A DNA stretch of 64,000 nucleotides from SHVO01 sp964576515 (GCA_964576515.1 CAZNUW010000001.1:701199-765198); one strand, 5' to 3'; shown: positions 17,297 through 26,054, numbered from the stretch's first letter. Notes: generated by a model from the sequence alone, not told the origin. Numbers and translations: made by a program.

Positions 17297-17348
17297 CCTT
17301 TCGCGACGCGGCCCGCCCGTTCGCGAAGAATGCTTTAGGAGGCCTTCC

Positions 17349-17981
17349 GTGCGGCTCCTGGTCGGCCTCGGCAATCCCGGCGACAAGTACGCCAACAACC
17401 GTCACAACATCGGCTTCATGGCGATCGAAACGATCGCCGACCGCTACCGCTTTTCGCCGTGGCGGACCCGCTTTCAGGCTCTCGTCGCCGAAGGCGTCGT
17501 CGACGGCGAGAAAGTGTTGGCCCTGAAACCCCAGACATATATGAACCTCTCCGGCCAGGCCGTCGGGGAAGCCGCGCGCTTCTTCAAGGTCGACGCGGGC
17601 AACGTGATCGTCCTGTATGACGAGATCGAACTCGCGGCCGGAAAAGTGAAAGTGAAATTGGCCGGCGGCAGCGCCGGTCACAACGGCATCAAGAGCCTCG
17701 ATGCACACATCGGCGCGGATTATTGGCGCGTGCGCCTCGGCGTCGGCCGCCCCGCGACGAAAGAGCAAGTGCACGGGCACGTCTTGTCCGATTTCGCGAA
17801 AGCGGACAAGGAATGGCTGAATAAGCTGTTGGTGTCGGTCTCCGATTCCATCCCGCTCCTGATCGCGGGCAGTGAAAGCAAATTCATGACGAAGGTGGCG
17901 TTGCTCACGCAGCCGCCGGCGCCGAAGAAAGAAAAACCGAAGGAAGCGCCCGGCGCTTCAGAAAATTCAAAGGACGCATAA
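17349..17981 (+). CDS. pth: Peptidyl-tRNA hydrolase
   Basis: A 210-residue enzyme that frees tRNA from dropped-off peptidyl-tRNA. Key residues are visible: VGLGNPGDKYANNRHNIGF (catalytic His), QTYMNLSG, DEIELAAGKVK and GGSAGHNGIKS. AGGAGG seven bases before GTG 17349 fixes the start; the longer frame runs back into the upstream hairpin. A charged Lys/Pro tail extends the C-terminus. The stop overlaps the ychF start by one base. Confidence 0.95.
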   Translation: MRLLVGLGNPGDKYANNRHNIGFMAIETIADRYRFSPWRTRFQALVAEGVVDGEKVLALKPQTYMNLSGQAVGEAARFFKVDAGNVIVLYDEIELAAGKVKVKLAGGSAGHNGIKSLDAHIGADYWRVRLGVGRPATKEQVHGHVLSDFAKADKEWLNKLLVSVSDSIPLLIAGSESKFMTKVALLTQPPAPKKEKPKEAPGASENSKDA

Positions 17982-19084
17982 TGGGTTTCAATTGCGGTAT
18001 CGTCGGCCTTCCTAACGTCGGCAAGTCGACCCTGTTCAACGCACTGACCGCCACCGCGGCGGCGCAGGCTGCGAACTTCCCCTTCTGCACCATCGAGCCG
18101 AACGTCGGCCGTGTCGCGGTGCCCGATGAACGCATCGACGTTCTCGCGAAAATCGCGAAGTCGGTGAAAATCGTGCCGACGCAACTCGAATTCGTGGACA
18201 TCGCCGGGCTCGTGCGCGGCGCATCGAAAGGCGAAGGTCTCGGCAACCAGTTCCTCGGCAACATCCGCCAGGTGGACGCTATCGTCCATGTGCTGCGCTG
18301 CTTCGAGGACGGCAACGTCACCCATGTCGAGAACTCCATCGATCCGATTCGCGACGCCGAGACGGTCGAAACCGAATTGATGCTGTCGGATCTCGACAGC
18401 CTCGAACGCCGCGCCGATCAGAACGCGAAAAAAGCGAAGAGCGGCGACAAGGAAGCCAAGGAACTCCTGGCGGTGATGGAGCCGGTGCTGGCGGCGCTGC
18501 GCGAAGGCAAGCCCGCCCGCGTCGCGCGCCCCGCCGATCCCGCGGCCCGCAAGATTTTCGACGGGTTACAACTCCTGACCGGAAAGCCGGTCCTGTACGC
18601 ATGCAATGTGGAAGAAAGCTCCGCCGCGACCGGCAACGCGCTTTCAGAGAAAGTGATTGCAAAGGCCAAAGCCGAAGGCGCGGCTTACGTCGTTATTTCG
18701 GCCGCGATCGAAGCCGAGGTCGCGCAACTCACAGACCCCGCCGAGCAAAAAGAGTTCCTGGGCAGTCTGGGATTGAAGGAAACCGGTCTCGCGCAGGTCA
18801 TTCGCGCCGGTTACGGCCTGCTTGAGCTGCTGACGTTCTTCACCGTCGGTCCGAAGGAAACCCACGCCTGGACGATCCGGCGCGGGTCGAAAGGCCCGCA
18901 GGCCGCGGGCGCGATCCACACGGATTTCGAGAAGGGTTACATCCGCGCTGAAACAATCGCGTACAAGGATTTCATCGCGCTCGGCGGCGAACAGGGCGCG
19001 AAAGAAGCCGGCAAAATGCGTCAGGAAGGCAAAGAGTACGAGGTGCAAGACGGCGACATCATGCACTTCCTGTTCAACGTCTAG
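17981..19084 (+). CDS. ychF: Redox-regulated ATPase YchF (OBG family)
   Basis: A 367-residue ribosome-associated ATPase of the Obg group. It has P loop GLPNVGKSTLFNALT, switch segment FVDIAGLVRGASKGEGLGNQ, and NVEES in place of the GTP-specific NKxD motif, which explains the ATP preference. The C-terminal TGS domain includes TVGPKETHAWTIRRGSK. Its ATG overlaps the pth stop (TAATG). Confidence 0.95.
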   Translation: MGFNCGIVGLPNVGKSTLFNALTATAAAQAANFPFCTIEPNVGRVAVPDERIDVLAKIAKSVKIVPTQLEFVDIAGLVRGASKGEGLGNQFLGNIRQVDAIVHVLRCFEDGNVTHVENSIDPIRDAETVETELMLSDLDSLERRADQNAKKAKSGDKEAKELLAVMEPVLAALREGKPARVARPADPAARKIFDGLQLLTGKPVLYACNVEESSAATGNALSEKVIAKAKAEGAAYVVISAAIEAEVAQLTDPAEQKEFLGSLGLKETGLAQVIRAGYGLLELLTFFTVGPKETHAWTIRRGSKGPQAAGAIHTDFEKGYIRAETIAYKDFIALGGEQGAKEAGKMRQEGKEYEVQDGDIMHFLFNV

Positions 19085-19094
19085 AGTCGGTTCC

Positions 19095-19116
19095 GGCCGG
19101 CGGCATGCCGCCGGCC
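19095..19116. terminator. GC-rich palindrome after ychF
   Basis: GGCCGGCGGC (19095-19104) and GCCGCCGGCC (19107-19116) form a perfect 10-base stem separated by AT. No T run follows, so it is a transcript-end hairpin without the full intrinsic-terminator form. A two-base loop implies a cruciform or a few opened pairs. Confidence 0.45.
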
Positions 19117-19147
19117 CCCTGATCGGCTTATTATCCTGGCCGGTTTA

Positions 19148-19270
19148 TTATTCGGCGACGTGATTGCGCTTGCGCATTTCGCGGTACGCGGCCCATACGA
19201 CCAGGGCCAGCGCGGTGATGAGCACGGAATCGATCAAAGCTGAATATTCGGCATATATCGTTGCCATCAT
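19148..19270 (-). CDS. 40-residue membrane microprotein
   Basis: The short frame MMATIYAEYSALIDSVLITA continues to a single hydrophobic helix (about residues 12-27), then a basic tail YREMRKRN and HVAE. GGAGG lies a few bases before the double ATG (19270), strong support for translation. The longer in-frame reading to 19528 has neither a ribosome site nor protein-like composition. The helix with positive residues after it predicts an inner-membrane protein with its C-terminus in the cytoplasm. Function unknown. Confidence 0.65.
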   Translation of the reverse strand: MMATIYAEYSALIDSVLITALALVVWAAYREMRKRNHVAE

Positions 19271-19564
19271 AAATCCTCCGCTTTCACAGACCGGCGGTGA
19301 GAGGCCGGTTGCCACAAATACGCTCCAACCCTCCGCCGGTTGCATCGGCGCGATTTCCCCGCCTTCGTTAAACTCTATGAAGACGCGCACGGAGGGGTCG
19401 TGGCGGCACAACCTCACCACGCAAAGCCGCCTTTTCCACGCGGTCACGTAAGCCATTTTGCCATGAAGTGCCCTAAAGCTGCCGCGCGAGCGCCCACAGC
19501 GCCGCGTTCTGTCTGGTGAGGCCTTCATTGGAGGGCCGACCTCTTTCCCCAGTGGAGGACCACC

Positions 19565-19870
19565 ATGAAAAAGATTGCTGCGCTTTCAGCCGTTTCACTT
19601 CTCGCATTTTCCCTCTCCGCCTGCGTTGGTGACACGCAAGGCGAGCGCGCCCTGACCGGCGGCGCAATCGGCGCCGGGGCCGGCGCTCTTGGCGGCGCCG
19701 CGCTGGGTTACGACCCCCTGACCGGCGCGATCATCGGTGGCGCCGCGGGGGCCGCGATCGGCGCGACGTCCGGCGACCGTGACAACGACCGCCGCCGCTA
19801 TCGTGACCGCGACCGTGACGGCGTTCCCGATTGGGACGACCGCACGCCGCGCAATCCCTATCGCGATTAA
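19565..19870 (+). CDS. Glycine-zipper lipoprotein
   Basis: A 101-residue protein with a lipoprotein signal ending LSAC (Cys20). It is followed by a glycine-zipper region (GGAIGAGAGALGGAALGYD, then AIIGGAAGAAIGA) like that of the OmpA-associated 17 kDa/YMGG-type outer-membrane lipoproteins. The tail (DRDNDRRRYRDRDRDGVPDW) is highly charged and contains an acidic D-x-D-x-D-type run that could bind calcium. GGAGG lies just before the start. It is 18 bases upstream of another small lipoprotein gene. Confidence 0.8.
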   Translation: MKKIAALSAVSLLAFSLSACVGDTQGERALTGGAIGAGAGALGGAALGYDPLTGAIIGGAAGAAIGATSGDRDNDRRRYRDRDRDGVPDWDDRTPRNPYRD

Positions 19871-19888
19871 CGAAGAGGAGCAGACATC

Positions 19889-20098
19889 ATGCGTTCGATC
19901 ATGATTGGCGCCATCACGCTCGCAGCCGTTGGACTGGTTGTCAGTGCTTGCACGACACATGAAACCCGAATCGTCGAGCGCCCCGCCGTCGTCGGCGCGG
20001 CGCCCGGAACCAGCACAACCGTCATCACCACCGACGACGCCGCACCCGTGGTCGTGGAAACCGAAGGGCAGCGCAACATCATCGTCAATGTGGACTGA
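19889..20098 (+). CDS. Small lipoprotein of unknown function
   Basis: A 69-residue protein with signal MRSIMIGAITLAAVGLVVSA followed by the lipobox Cys21. The mature part is Thr/Val-rich with no known motif. AGGAG precedes the ATG. It shares an operon with the glycine-zipper lipoprotein and is followed by a textbook terminator. Confidence 0.72.
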   Translation: MRSIMIGAITLAAVGLVVSACTTHETRIVERPAVVGAAPGTSTTVITTDDAAPVVVETEGQRNIIVNVD

Positions 20099-20157
20099 CC
20101 ACGAACAAGAAGGGACGCGCAAGACGTCCCGCAAGACCGGTAAAGTCACACCTCCCT

Positions 20158-20183
20158 CACCCCCGCTTCGGCGGGGGTTTTTC
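20158..20183 (+). terminator. Intrinsic terminator with UUCG loop
   Basis: CCCCCGC (20160-20166) pairs with GCGGGGG (20171-20177) around the extra-stable TTCG tetraloop, followed directly by TTTTTC. It ends the two-lipoprotein operon. Confidence 0.93.
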
Positions 20184-20208
20184 TTGCGCGCGAGAAGACG
20201 CGCAAACG

Positions 20209-20240
20209 AAAGCGCCGCCGGAAGGCTCCGGCGGCGCTTT
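20209..20240. terminator. Hairpin between convergent small genes
   Basis: AAAGCGCCGCCGGA (20209-20222) pairs perfectly with TCCGGCGGCGCTTT (20227-20240) around AGGC. It sits 3' of the minus-strand microprotein gene and can work in either direction, with A/T ends providing short U runs. Confidence 0.7.
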
Positions 20241-20260
20241 CAACCTGGCTTGGACGACGC

Positions 20261-20344
20261 TTAGATGAAGTTCGTGAACAACGCGATCAGAACGATTACC
20301 GACACCGGAACGCCGAGAAGCCAGAGAATAAGAGCTCTACCCAT
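20261..20344 (-). CDS. 27-residue membrane microprotein
   Basis: The frame reads MGRALILWLLGVPVSVIVLI followed by ALFTNFI and TAA, one hydrophobic helix nearly spanning the whole peptide with an Arg near the N-terminus. GGAGACG lies upstream of the ATG at 20344 at workable spacing, and a strong hairpin follows the stop. A WLLGVP core of this kind recurs, as I recall, in short unannotated alphaproteobacterial proteins. Function unknown. Confidence 0.62.
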   Translation of the reverse strand: MGRALILWLLGVPVSVIVLIALFTNFI

Positions 20345-20552
20345 GGTAACGTCTCCACTACATTTTTCGTGTCATGTCAGCTCAAGGGAGCTGTGGGTAG
20401 AACGTCCGTAATATGGCGGCGATACGGCAAAAGCCCATGTTTCTCACCCCTCTCGCACGAAATCCTGAAACGCATTTAGCCCGCGAAGCCTTGAAGGCCT
20501 TCCTGCCGAGCGTGTAGGCTCCCGCCACACCACTTTCCTGGGGGATTCAGCG

Positions 20553-21647
20553 ATGAAGCGGCACTACGTGGCGGGTTTGGCGATTGTAGCGTTGTTCGCG
20601 GGCATGCCCGCGATGGCGCAAGAGAAAGGCGGCTTGGATCAAACCGGCGCCTATGAACCGGTGGTCGGCTGGTTCAAACCCGGCATCGACCGCTGGGACC
20701 GCCCCATGGCCTCGGTGAAGGTCGACCGTCCCGACCGCATTTTCATGACGACGGCCCCGGTGCGTTTCACGCGCCCGAACGCTCCGATGCTGACCGCCGA
20801 CGGCAAGGTGATGGAGGAAAGGTCGACGGCGTCCACATTGCCGCCCGAGAAACACGCGCACAACAACATCATCCTGGTGCTGAACGGCGACGGGAAAGTG
20901 ATCGAGAACTGGAGCCAGTGGGACAAGGAAATCACCTTCGCCCACAATATCGCGATCAGCCCTTACGATCCTGAGCGCCATGTTTGGGTGATGGACCTCG
21001 GCCACCAGGTTCTCAAATTCACCAACGACGGCAAGAAACTGGTGATGCGCCTGGGCGAGAAGGACAAACCCGCCTGGGACAAGACGCACTTCAACATGCC
21101 CTCGTCCATCGCCTTTTATCCCGACGGCTCGTTCATCGTCGCGGACGGCTACGTCAATGCCCGCATCGTCAAGTTCGACAAGGACGGCAACTACGTCTCC
21201 GAATTCGGGTCCAAGGGATCGGGCCCCGGACAGTTCGATCTCGTCCACTCGGTCGCCGTGGACAAACAGGGCCGCATCTACACCGCCGACCGCCGCAACG
21301 GCCGCATCCAGGTTTTCAGCGCGGACGGCAAGTTCATCGAGGAATGGAAGAACACCGGGAGCGTCACGCGCCTGATGATCAGCGAAGATCAGCACCTGTG
21401 GATGAGCGATGCGAACTACAACCGCTTCGCCAAGTTCGACCTGAACGGCAAGCTTCTCACCTATTGGGGCGTGAACGGCCGCAACCCGGGTGAATTCGAC
21501 AACCTCCACCACTGGGACGTGGATGCGAGCGGGAACCTCTACGTCGCCGACGGCGGCAACAACCGCATCCAGAAATTTGTGCCGAGGAAGAACGCCGATA
21601 CGGCGCGCCTGATCGGCCAGCCGTATCTCATCCCCGCGCAGAAATAG
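20553..21647 (+). CDS. Exported NHL-repeat beta-propeller protein
   Basis: A 364-residue protein with signal peptide (cut after MPAMAQ). The mature part carries about six NHL repeats: FNMPSSIAFYPDGSFIVAD, FDLVHSVAVDKQGRIYTAD and FDNLHHWDVDASGNLYVADG with NNRIQKF. This is the fold of peptidyl-alpha-hydroxyglycine amidating lyase and of SMP30-like sugar lactonases. It acts in the periplasm. It lies nine bases upstream of a secreted MBL-fold gene, so the two probably share a pathway. The substrate is unknown. Confidence 0.82.
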   Translation: MKRHYVAGLAIVALFAGMPAMAQEKGGLDQTGAYEPVVGWFKPGIDRWDRPMASVKVDRPDRIFMTTAPVRFTRPNAPMLTADGKVMEERSTASTLPPEKHAHNNIILVLNGDGKVIENWSQWDKEITFAHNIAISPYDPERHVWVMDLGHQVLKFTNDGKKLVMRLGEKDKPAWDKTHFNMPSSIAFYPDGSFIVADGYVNARIVKFDKDGNYVSEFGSKGSGPGQFDLVHSVAVDKQGRIYTADRRNGRIQVFSADGKFIEEWKNTGSVTRLMISEDQHLWMSDANYNRFAKFDLNGKLLTYWGVNGRNPGEFDNLHHWDVDASGNLYVADGGNNRIQKFVPRKNADTARLIGQPYLIPAQK

Positions 21648-21656
21648 AGGCAAGAC

Positions 21657-22598
21657 ATGAACATCCTTCGCGCACTATCGGCGGGCGCTCTGTCGCTCGG
21701 CCTCCTTCTCGGCGCCGCGCAAGCGGCGGAGAACACAAAAGTCAGCAATGCCGCCATCGAGGCGCGCGGGTTGACGTTGGGCGATTTTCCGCGCTGGAAA
21801 CAAGTCGCGCCCGACATCTACACCTACGAAGGGTTCCATCCGTCCAAGGTGATGAACACCGTCAGCTTAATCGTGGTCACCAAGGACGGCGTGGTGATCG
21901 TCGACGGCCAGGGCGACGAGGTCCAAGGCCAGCAGATGGTCGACAGCATCAAGAAAATCACGCCGCAACCGGTGAAGTATCTGGTCGTGGGGTCCGACCA
22001 CGGCGATCACACCAACGGCAACGGGCCCTTGAAGAAGGCGTGGCCGGAGATGGTGGTGATCGCGACGCCCGCGTCGCAGAAGGCCATGGCGAAGAACGCC
22101 GCGCCGCCGACGGAACTTGTCACCGATAAGCGTACGCTCACCGTGGGCGGCACGGAGATTCAAGTGCTGAACCTCGGCCGCGCCCATACGGGCGGCGATC
22201 TCATGGTCTATCTGCCGGCCACCAAGATTTTGTTCATGGGCGAGGTTTACCTGCGCGGCCTGTTCCCGGCGATGCGGACCGCCTACCCGAGCGAATGGGT
22301 CGCGACGATCAAGAAGGCCCAGGCAATGGACGTCACGCTTTATGTCCCGGGTCATGGCTGGGTCGACGATGCGGCGGCCTTGAAGGCCGATCTTGAAGCC
22401 TTTCGCAAGTCGATCGAGCACGTGATCGCCGAAGGCAAGCGCCTGCACGCGGCGAAAGCGCCGTGTCCCGAGCCCGCGAAATGCGATGCCGTGAAACAGG
22501 CGAATTGGGGCCCGGCCGACAGCCTCGCGCTGAAGGAGTCCCAGGCGCCGATCACCCTGGCGAAGGTCTATCAGGAGATCGAAGGCAAGCTGCCGTAA
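21657..22598 (+). CDS. Exported metallo-beta-lactamase-fold protein with altered metal ligands
   Basis: A 313-residue protein with signal peptide ending AAQAA. The MBL fold is clear, but the first metal motif reads SDHGDH at 113-118 instead of HxHxDH, so the first His is Ser113. Later ligands are His177 (GRAHTGGD), Glu196 in MGEVY where Asp is usual, and His233 (VPGHG). It could bind one metal or act through an unusual centre. It is co-transcribed with the NHL protein upstream and followed by an intrinsic terminator. Confidence 0.82.
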   Translation: MNILRALSAGALSLGLLLGAAQAAENTKVSNAAIEARGLTLGDFPRWKQVAPDIYTYEGFHPSKVMNTVSLIVVTKDGVVIVDGQGDEVQGQQMVDSIKKITPQPVKYLVVGSDHGDHTNGNGPLKKAWPEMVVIATPASQKAMAKNAAPPTELVTDKRTLTVGGTEIQVLNLGRAHTGGDLMVYLPATKILFMGEVYLRGLFPAMRTAYPSEWVATIKKAQAMDVTLYVPGHGWVDDAAALKADLEAFRKSIEHVIAEGKRLHAAKAPCPEPAKCDAVKQANWGPADSLALKESQAPITLAKVYQEIEGKLP

Positions 22599-22622
22599 GG
22601 TCGCCGTCATAAACGTGTTCTT

Positions 22623-22656
22623 GAAGCCCGCCCTCACCCGGCGGGCTTCTTTTTTT
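22623..22656 (+). terminator. Intrinsic terminator
   Basis: GAAGCCCGCC (22623-22632) pairs with GGCGGGCTTC (22640-22649), followed by a run of seven T. It ends the NHL-MBL operon. Confidence 0.93.
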
Positions 22657-22727
22657 GAGTTACATTCGGGCGATTTCGGCATCCTCCGGCCTGGGCTAGA
22701 GTACCGGGCCTTGCGGGAGGGGATTTC

Positions 22728-23687
22728 ATGCGGGAACTGAAGGTCTTAGCGCTGCTGGCGTCGTTCATGGCGGCGACGCCCGCGTTTGGGGCCGACGCCG
22801 CATGCCCGCGGGGCGCCTTCGACGCCCGGTATTGCGACCGCGACGCCGACATGGTCGCCGACGCGCCTACGGACGCCAAACAGCTCGTCGACCCGAAGGA
22901 GATCCTGTTCTCTTACACGCCCCTGGAAGATCCGGCCGTTTATGTGGGCGTATGGGACGGGTTCTTGAGGCACATGGAGAAGGTCACGGGCAAACGCGTG
23001 CGCTTCTTCCAGGTGCAGTCCTACGCCGCGCAGATGGAGGCCTTGCGGTCGGGACGCCTGCATGTGGCGGGCGTGAATACCGGCAGTACGCCGGTGGCGG
23101 TCGCCTGCGCGGGGTTCGCCCCTTTCGCCATGATGGCGATGAACGACAATTCCTTCGGGTATGAGATGGAGATCATCGTGCCGGCCGCATCGGCGGCGAA
23201 GACGCCCGCCGACCTGAAGGGCAAACGCGTCGCCTTCAGCGCGCCGACGTCCAACTCCGGTTACAAGGCGCCGTCGGCGATCCTGAGAACGGAGTTCGGT
23301 CTTCAGGCCGATCGGGACTACACACCCGCCTTTTCCGGCAAGCACGACAACTCCGTGCTGGGTGTGGTGAACGGCGACTACGACGCCGCGGCCGTCGCCA
23401 ACGTGACCATGAAGCAGATGGCCGCCCGTAAGGTGTTCGACATGAAAGACCTGCGCTCGATCTATAAGTCGCAGACGTTCCCCACCACCTCCTACGGCGT
23501 CGCCCACGATCTTTCACCCGCGCTGACGGCGAAGATCAAGGAAGCGTTTTTCACCTTCCCGTGGGCCGGGTCCGGCCTCGCGAAGGAATTCGCCGAGGAA
23601 AAATTCATCCCGATCACCTATCGGAAGGATTGGGACGTCGTCCGCAAGGTCGATGCGGCGATGGGCATTTCCTACGACTGTAAATAG
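22728..23687 (+). CDS. phnD: Phosphonate/phosphite-type ABC transporter substrate-binding protein
   Basis: A 319-residue periplasmic protein with a signal peptide (to about residue 22). It belongs to the PhnD/PtxB group: FSYTPLEDPAVYVGVWDGF, QVQSYAAQMEALRSGRLHVA and GKRVAFSAPTSNSGYKAP are typical ligand-pocket segments. It captures a phosphorus oxyanion or phosphonate and feeds the permeases encoded downstream. No phosphonate-degrading genes are in the window, so the true ligand is open. Confidence 0.88.
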   Translation: MRELKVLALLASFMAATPAFGADAACPRGAFDARYCDRDADMVADAPTDAKQLVDPKEILFSYTPLEDPAVYVGVWDGFLRHMEKVTGKRVRFFQVQSYAAQMEALRSGRLHVAGVNTGSTPVAVACAGFAPFAMMAMNDNSFGYEMEIIVPAASAAKTPADLKGKRVAFSAPTSNSGYKAPSAILRTEFGLQADRDYTPAFSGKHDNSVLGVVNGDYDAAAVANVTMKQMAARKVFDMKDLRSIYKSQTFPTTSYGVAHDLSPALTAKIKEAFFTFPWAGSGLAKEFAEEKFIPITYRKDWDVVRKVDAAMGISYDCK

Positions 23688-23691
23688 GACC

Positions 23692-24465
23692 ATGCCGACC
23701 CTGCGGCTCGAAAGCCTGACCAAACGCTACGGCGCGAAAACCGCGCTGGACGGCGTAACCCTCGCCTTCAAACCCGGCGACGTGGCGGCGCTGATCGGGC
23801 CCTCCGGCGCGGGAAAGAGCACGCTGATCCGCTGCGTGAACAGACTGGTCGAACCCAGCGGCGGCAAGGTCGTCCTGGGCGACCTCAACATCACCGGCCT
23901 TTCGGCGGGCGCGCTGCGCCAAACGCGCCGGCGTATCGGCATGATCTTCCAGGAATTCGCGCTGGTCGAACGCCTCACCGTCATGGAGAACGTCCTGTCC
24001 GGCCGCCTCGGGTACGTCGGCTTCTGGCAAAGCTGGCTGCGGCGCTTTCCGCAATCCGATATCGACCGCGCCTTTGACTTGCTGGATCGCGTGGGCTTGG
24101 GCGAATTCGCCAACCAGCGCGCCGATCGTCTCTCCGGCGGCCAGCGCCAGCGCGTCGGCATCGCACGCGCGCTCATGCAGGAACCCGATCTGTTGCTGGT
24201 GGACGAACCCACCGCGAGTCTGGATCCCAAAACCGCCCGCCAGATCATGCGCCTGATCACCGAACTCTGCGCCGAGCGCGGTTTGACGGCGATCATCAAT
24301 ATCCACGACGTGCCGCTCGCCCGCATGTTCGTGCCGCGCATTATCGGCCTGAAGGCCGGGCGCCTGGTGTTCGACGGCGCGCCCGACGCCTTGACGCCCG
24401 AAGTGCTCACGGAGATCTACGGCGCCGAGGACTGGGGCGCGGAAGCGGGCGGTGAACGCGGATGA
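23692..24465 (+). CDS. phnC: Phosphonate-type ABC transporter ATP-binding protein
   Basis: A 257-residue ATPase. Walker A is IGPSGAGKSTLIRC, the signature is LSGGQRQRVGIARAL, Walker B is LLLVDEPTASLD, and the switch His is in NIHDVPLA. ATG 23692 is chosen because it gives the usual short beta-strand lead and lies four bases after the phnD stop. The stop overlaps the first permease start (ATGA). Confidence 0.93.
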   Translation: MPTLRLESLTKRYGAKTALDGVTLAFKPGDVAALIGPSGAGKSTLIRCVNRLVEPSGGKVVLGDLNITGLSAGALRQTRRRIGMIFQEFALVERLTVMENVLSGRLGYVGFWQSWLRRFPQSDIDRAFDLLDRVGLGEFANQRADRLSGGQRQRVGIARALMQEPDLLLVDEPTASLDPKTARQIMRLITELCAERGLTAIINIHDVPLARMFVPRIIGLKAGRLVFDGAPDALTPEVLTEIYGAEDWGAEAGGERG

Positions 24466-25259
24466 GCGCCGTCACGCGACGCTGGCGGCCGCCGCCTCTC
24501 ATCAAGAACCCGCTGCTGCGGTGGGTCTTGATTCTGGCTGTGGGTCTTTATCTCGCCGCCGCCCTCGGCACACTTGAGATCAACTGGACGCGCCTCACGC
24601 AAGGTGCGCCGCGTGCCGCGCGGTTCCTGACTGGGTTCTTTCCGCCGGATTTCATCACCCGCGGCGACGCCATCCTCACAGGGCTTCTCGAAAGCATTTG
24701 GATGACCGTCGCGGCCACGGCGTTCGGCATCGCGCTTGCCATACCGCTCGCGCTGGGCGGCGCGCGCAATCTCGCGCCGCGCCCGGTTTATCTCGCCTGT
24801 CGCGGCATCATGGCCGCTTCGCGCACGTTCCCCGAAATCCTGGTGGCGATCATCTTCGTGAAGCTGTTCGGCTTCGGAACTTTCGCCGGTTTCCTCACGC
24901 TCACCTGGGCCACCATCGGGTTCAATGCAAAACTGCTCGCCGAGGACATAGAGTCCGTGAACCCCGCGCCGCTGGAAGCCGTCCGCGCGACAGGCGCGGG
25001 ATGGTTCTCATGGCTCGCTTACAGCATCCAGCCCCAGGTCATGCCGCGATTCATCGGCTTGGCCATCTACCGGCTAGATATCAATTTCCGCGAGTCTGCC
25101 GTGATCGGCCTCGTCGGGGCCGGCGGCATCGGGGCAACGCTGACCACCGCCTTCGAGCGCTACGAATATTCAAGCGCCGCCGCCATCCTTCTCGTCATCA
25201 TTGCGATCGTTATGGCGACCGAGCTTGTCTCCGGTCGCATGCGGCATTGGGTCAAATGA
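24462..25259 (+). CDS. phnE: Phosphonate-type ABC transporter permease 1
   Basis: A 265-residue inner-membrane permease with about six hydrophobic segments and the cytoplasmic EAA loop (LEAVRATGAGWFSWLAYSIQ). The closing segment INFRESAVIGLVGAGGIGA is typical of PhnE. Its start overlaps phnC, and its stop overlaps the second permease, giving a tightly coupled D-C-E-E operon. Confidence 0.92.
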   Translation: MSAVTRRWRPPPLIKNPLLRWVLILAVGLYLAAALGTLEINWTRLTQGAPRAARFLTGFFPPDFITRGDAILTGLLESIWMTVAATAFGIALAIPLALGGARNLAPRPVYLACRGIMAASRTFPEILVAIIFVKLFGFGTFAGFLTLTWATIGFNAKLLAEDIESVNPAPLEAVRATGAGWFSWLAYSIQPQVMPRFIGLAIYRLDINFRESAVIGLVGAGGIGATLTTAFERYEYSSAAAILLVIIAIVMATELVSGRMRHWVK

Positions 25260-26050
25260 TGCGTACCTGGGCGCGCCATACACCGGCTGTCCGCGCCGGA
25301 CTCTGGGTCGGTTGGTTGGCGGGCCTCGCCGCCGTGATCGTCTGCCTGCAACGCATCGCCGCCGAGACCACATGGGACTTCGTGTTCGATGCGCCCGCCC
25401 AGGCGGCCGACATTTTCTCCCGCATGGTCCCACCCGAATGGGGCATCGCGGGCACGCTGCTCCGGCCGCTGTGGGACACCCTCACCATGGCGACCCTAGG
25501 CACGGCCGTCGCCATCGTCATCGCGGTGCCGCTCGCGTTCCTGGCCGCCCGCAACACCAGCCCGCACGCGGCGCTTCTGCGCCCCCTCGCCCTGTTCCTG
25601 ATCGTCGTGTCCCGCTCGATCAATGCGCTGATCTGGGCCCTGGTGCTGGTCGTGATCGTGGGCCCGGGCGTTCTCGCGGGCGTCCTGGCCATCGCCCTGC
25701 GGTCGGTGGGCTTCATCGCGAAGCTCCTTTACGAAGCCTTGGAGGAAAGCGACCCCCGCCCAGCCGAAGCCGTCACCGCGACGGGCGCCTCCCGCCTGCA
25801 GGTCGTGAGCTATGGGATCTGGCCCCAGGTACTGCCCGCCTTCGCGGGCATCTCCGTGTTCCGCTGGGACATCAATATCCGCGAGTCCACGGTGCTGGGG
25901 CTGGTGGGCGCGGGCGGCATCGGGATTCAACTCAGCGCCGCGATCAACGCGCTCGAATGGAGCCGCGTGTCGCTCATTCTGCTCGCGATCTTCGCCGCCG
26001 TCCTCGCCGGCGAAGCGATTTCGGCGCGGGTGCGCAAGGTCGTGACTTAA
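25256..26050 (+). CDS. phnE: Phosphonate-type ABC transporter permease 2
   Basis: A 264-residue paralogue of the first permease with the same EAA loop (AEAVTATGASRLQVVSYGIW) and end motif INIRESTVLGLVGAGGIG. Two permease genes imply a heterodimeric channel. ATG 25256 overlaps the upstream stop; the adjacent ATG at 25259 is an equal choice. The frame is open well upstream only because it is the shadow frame of permease 1. Confidence 0.92.
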   Translation: MMRTWARHTPAVRAGLWVGWLAGLAAVIVCLQRIAAETTWDFVFDAPAQAADIFSRMVPPEWGIAGTLLRPLWDTLTMATLGTAVAIVIAVPLAFLAARNTSPHAALLRPLALFLIVVSRSINALIWALVLVVIVGPGVLAGVLAIALRSVGFIAKLLYEALEESDPRPAEAVTATGASRLQVVSYGIWPQVLPAFAGISVFRWDINIRESTVLGLVGAGGIGIQLSAAINALEWSRVSLILLAIFAAVLAGEAISARVRKVVT

Positions 26051-26054
26051 CCCG

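Noticed and set aside
19271..19528. N-terminal extension of the 40-residue microprotein
   Set aside because: No ribosome site, poor protein composition, and the short version has GGAGG before ATG.
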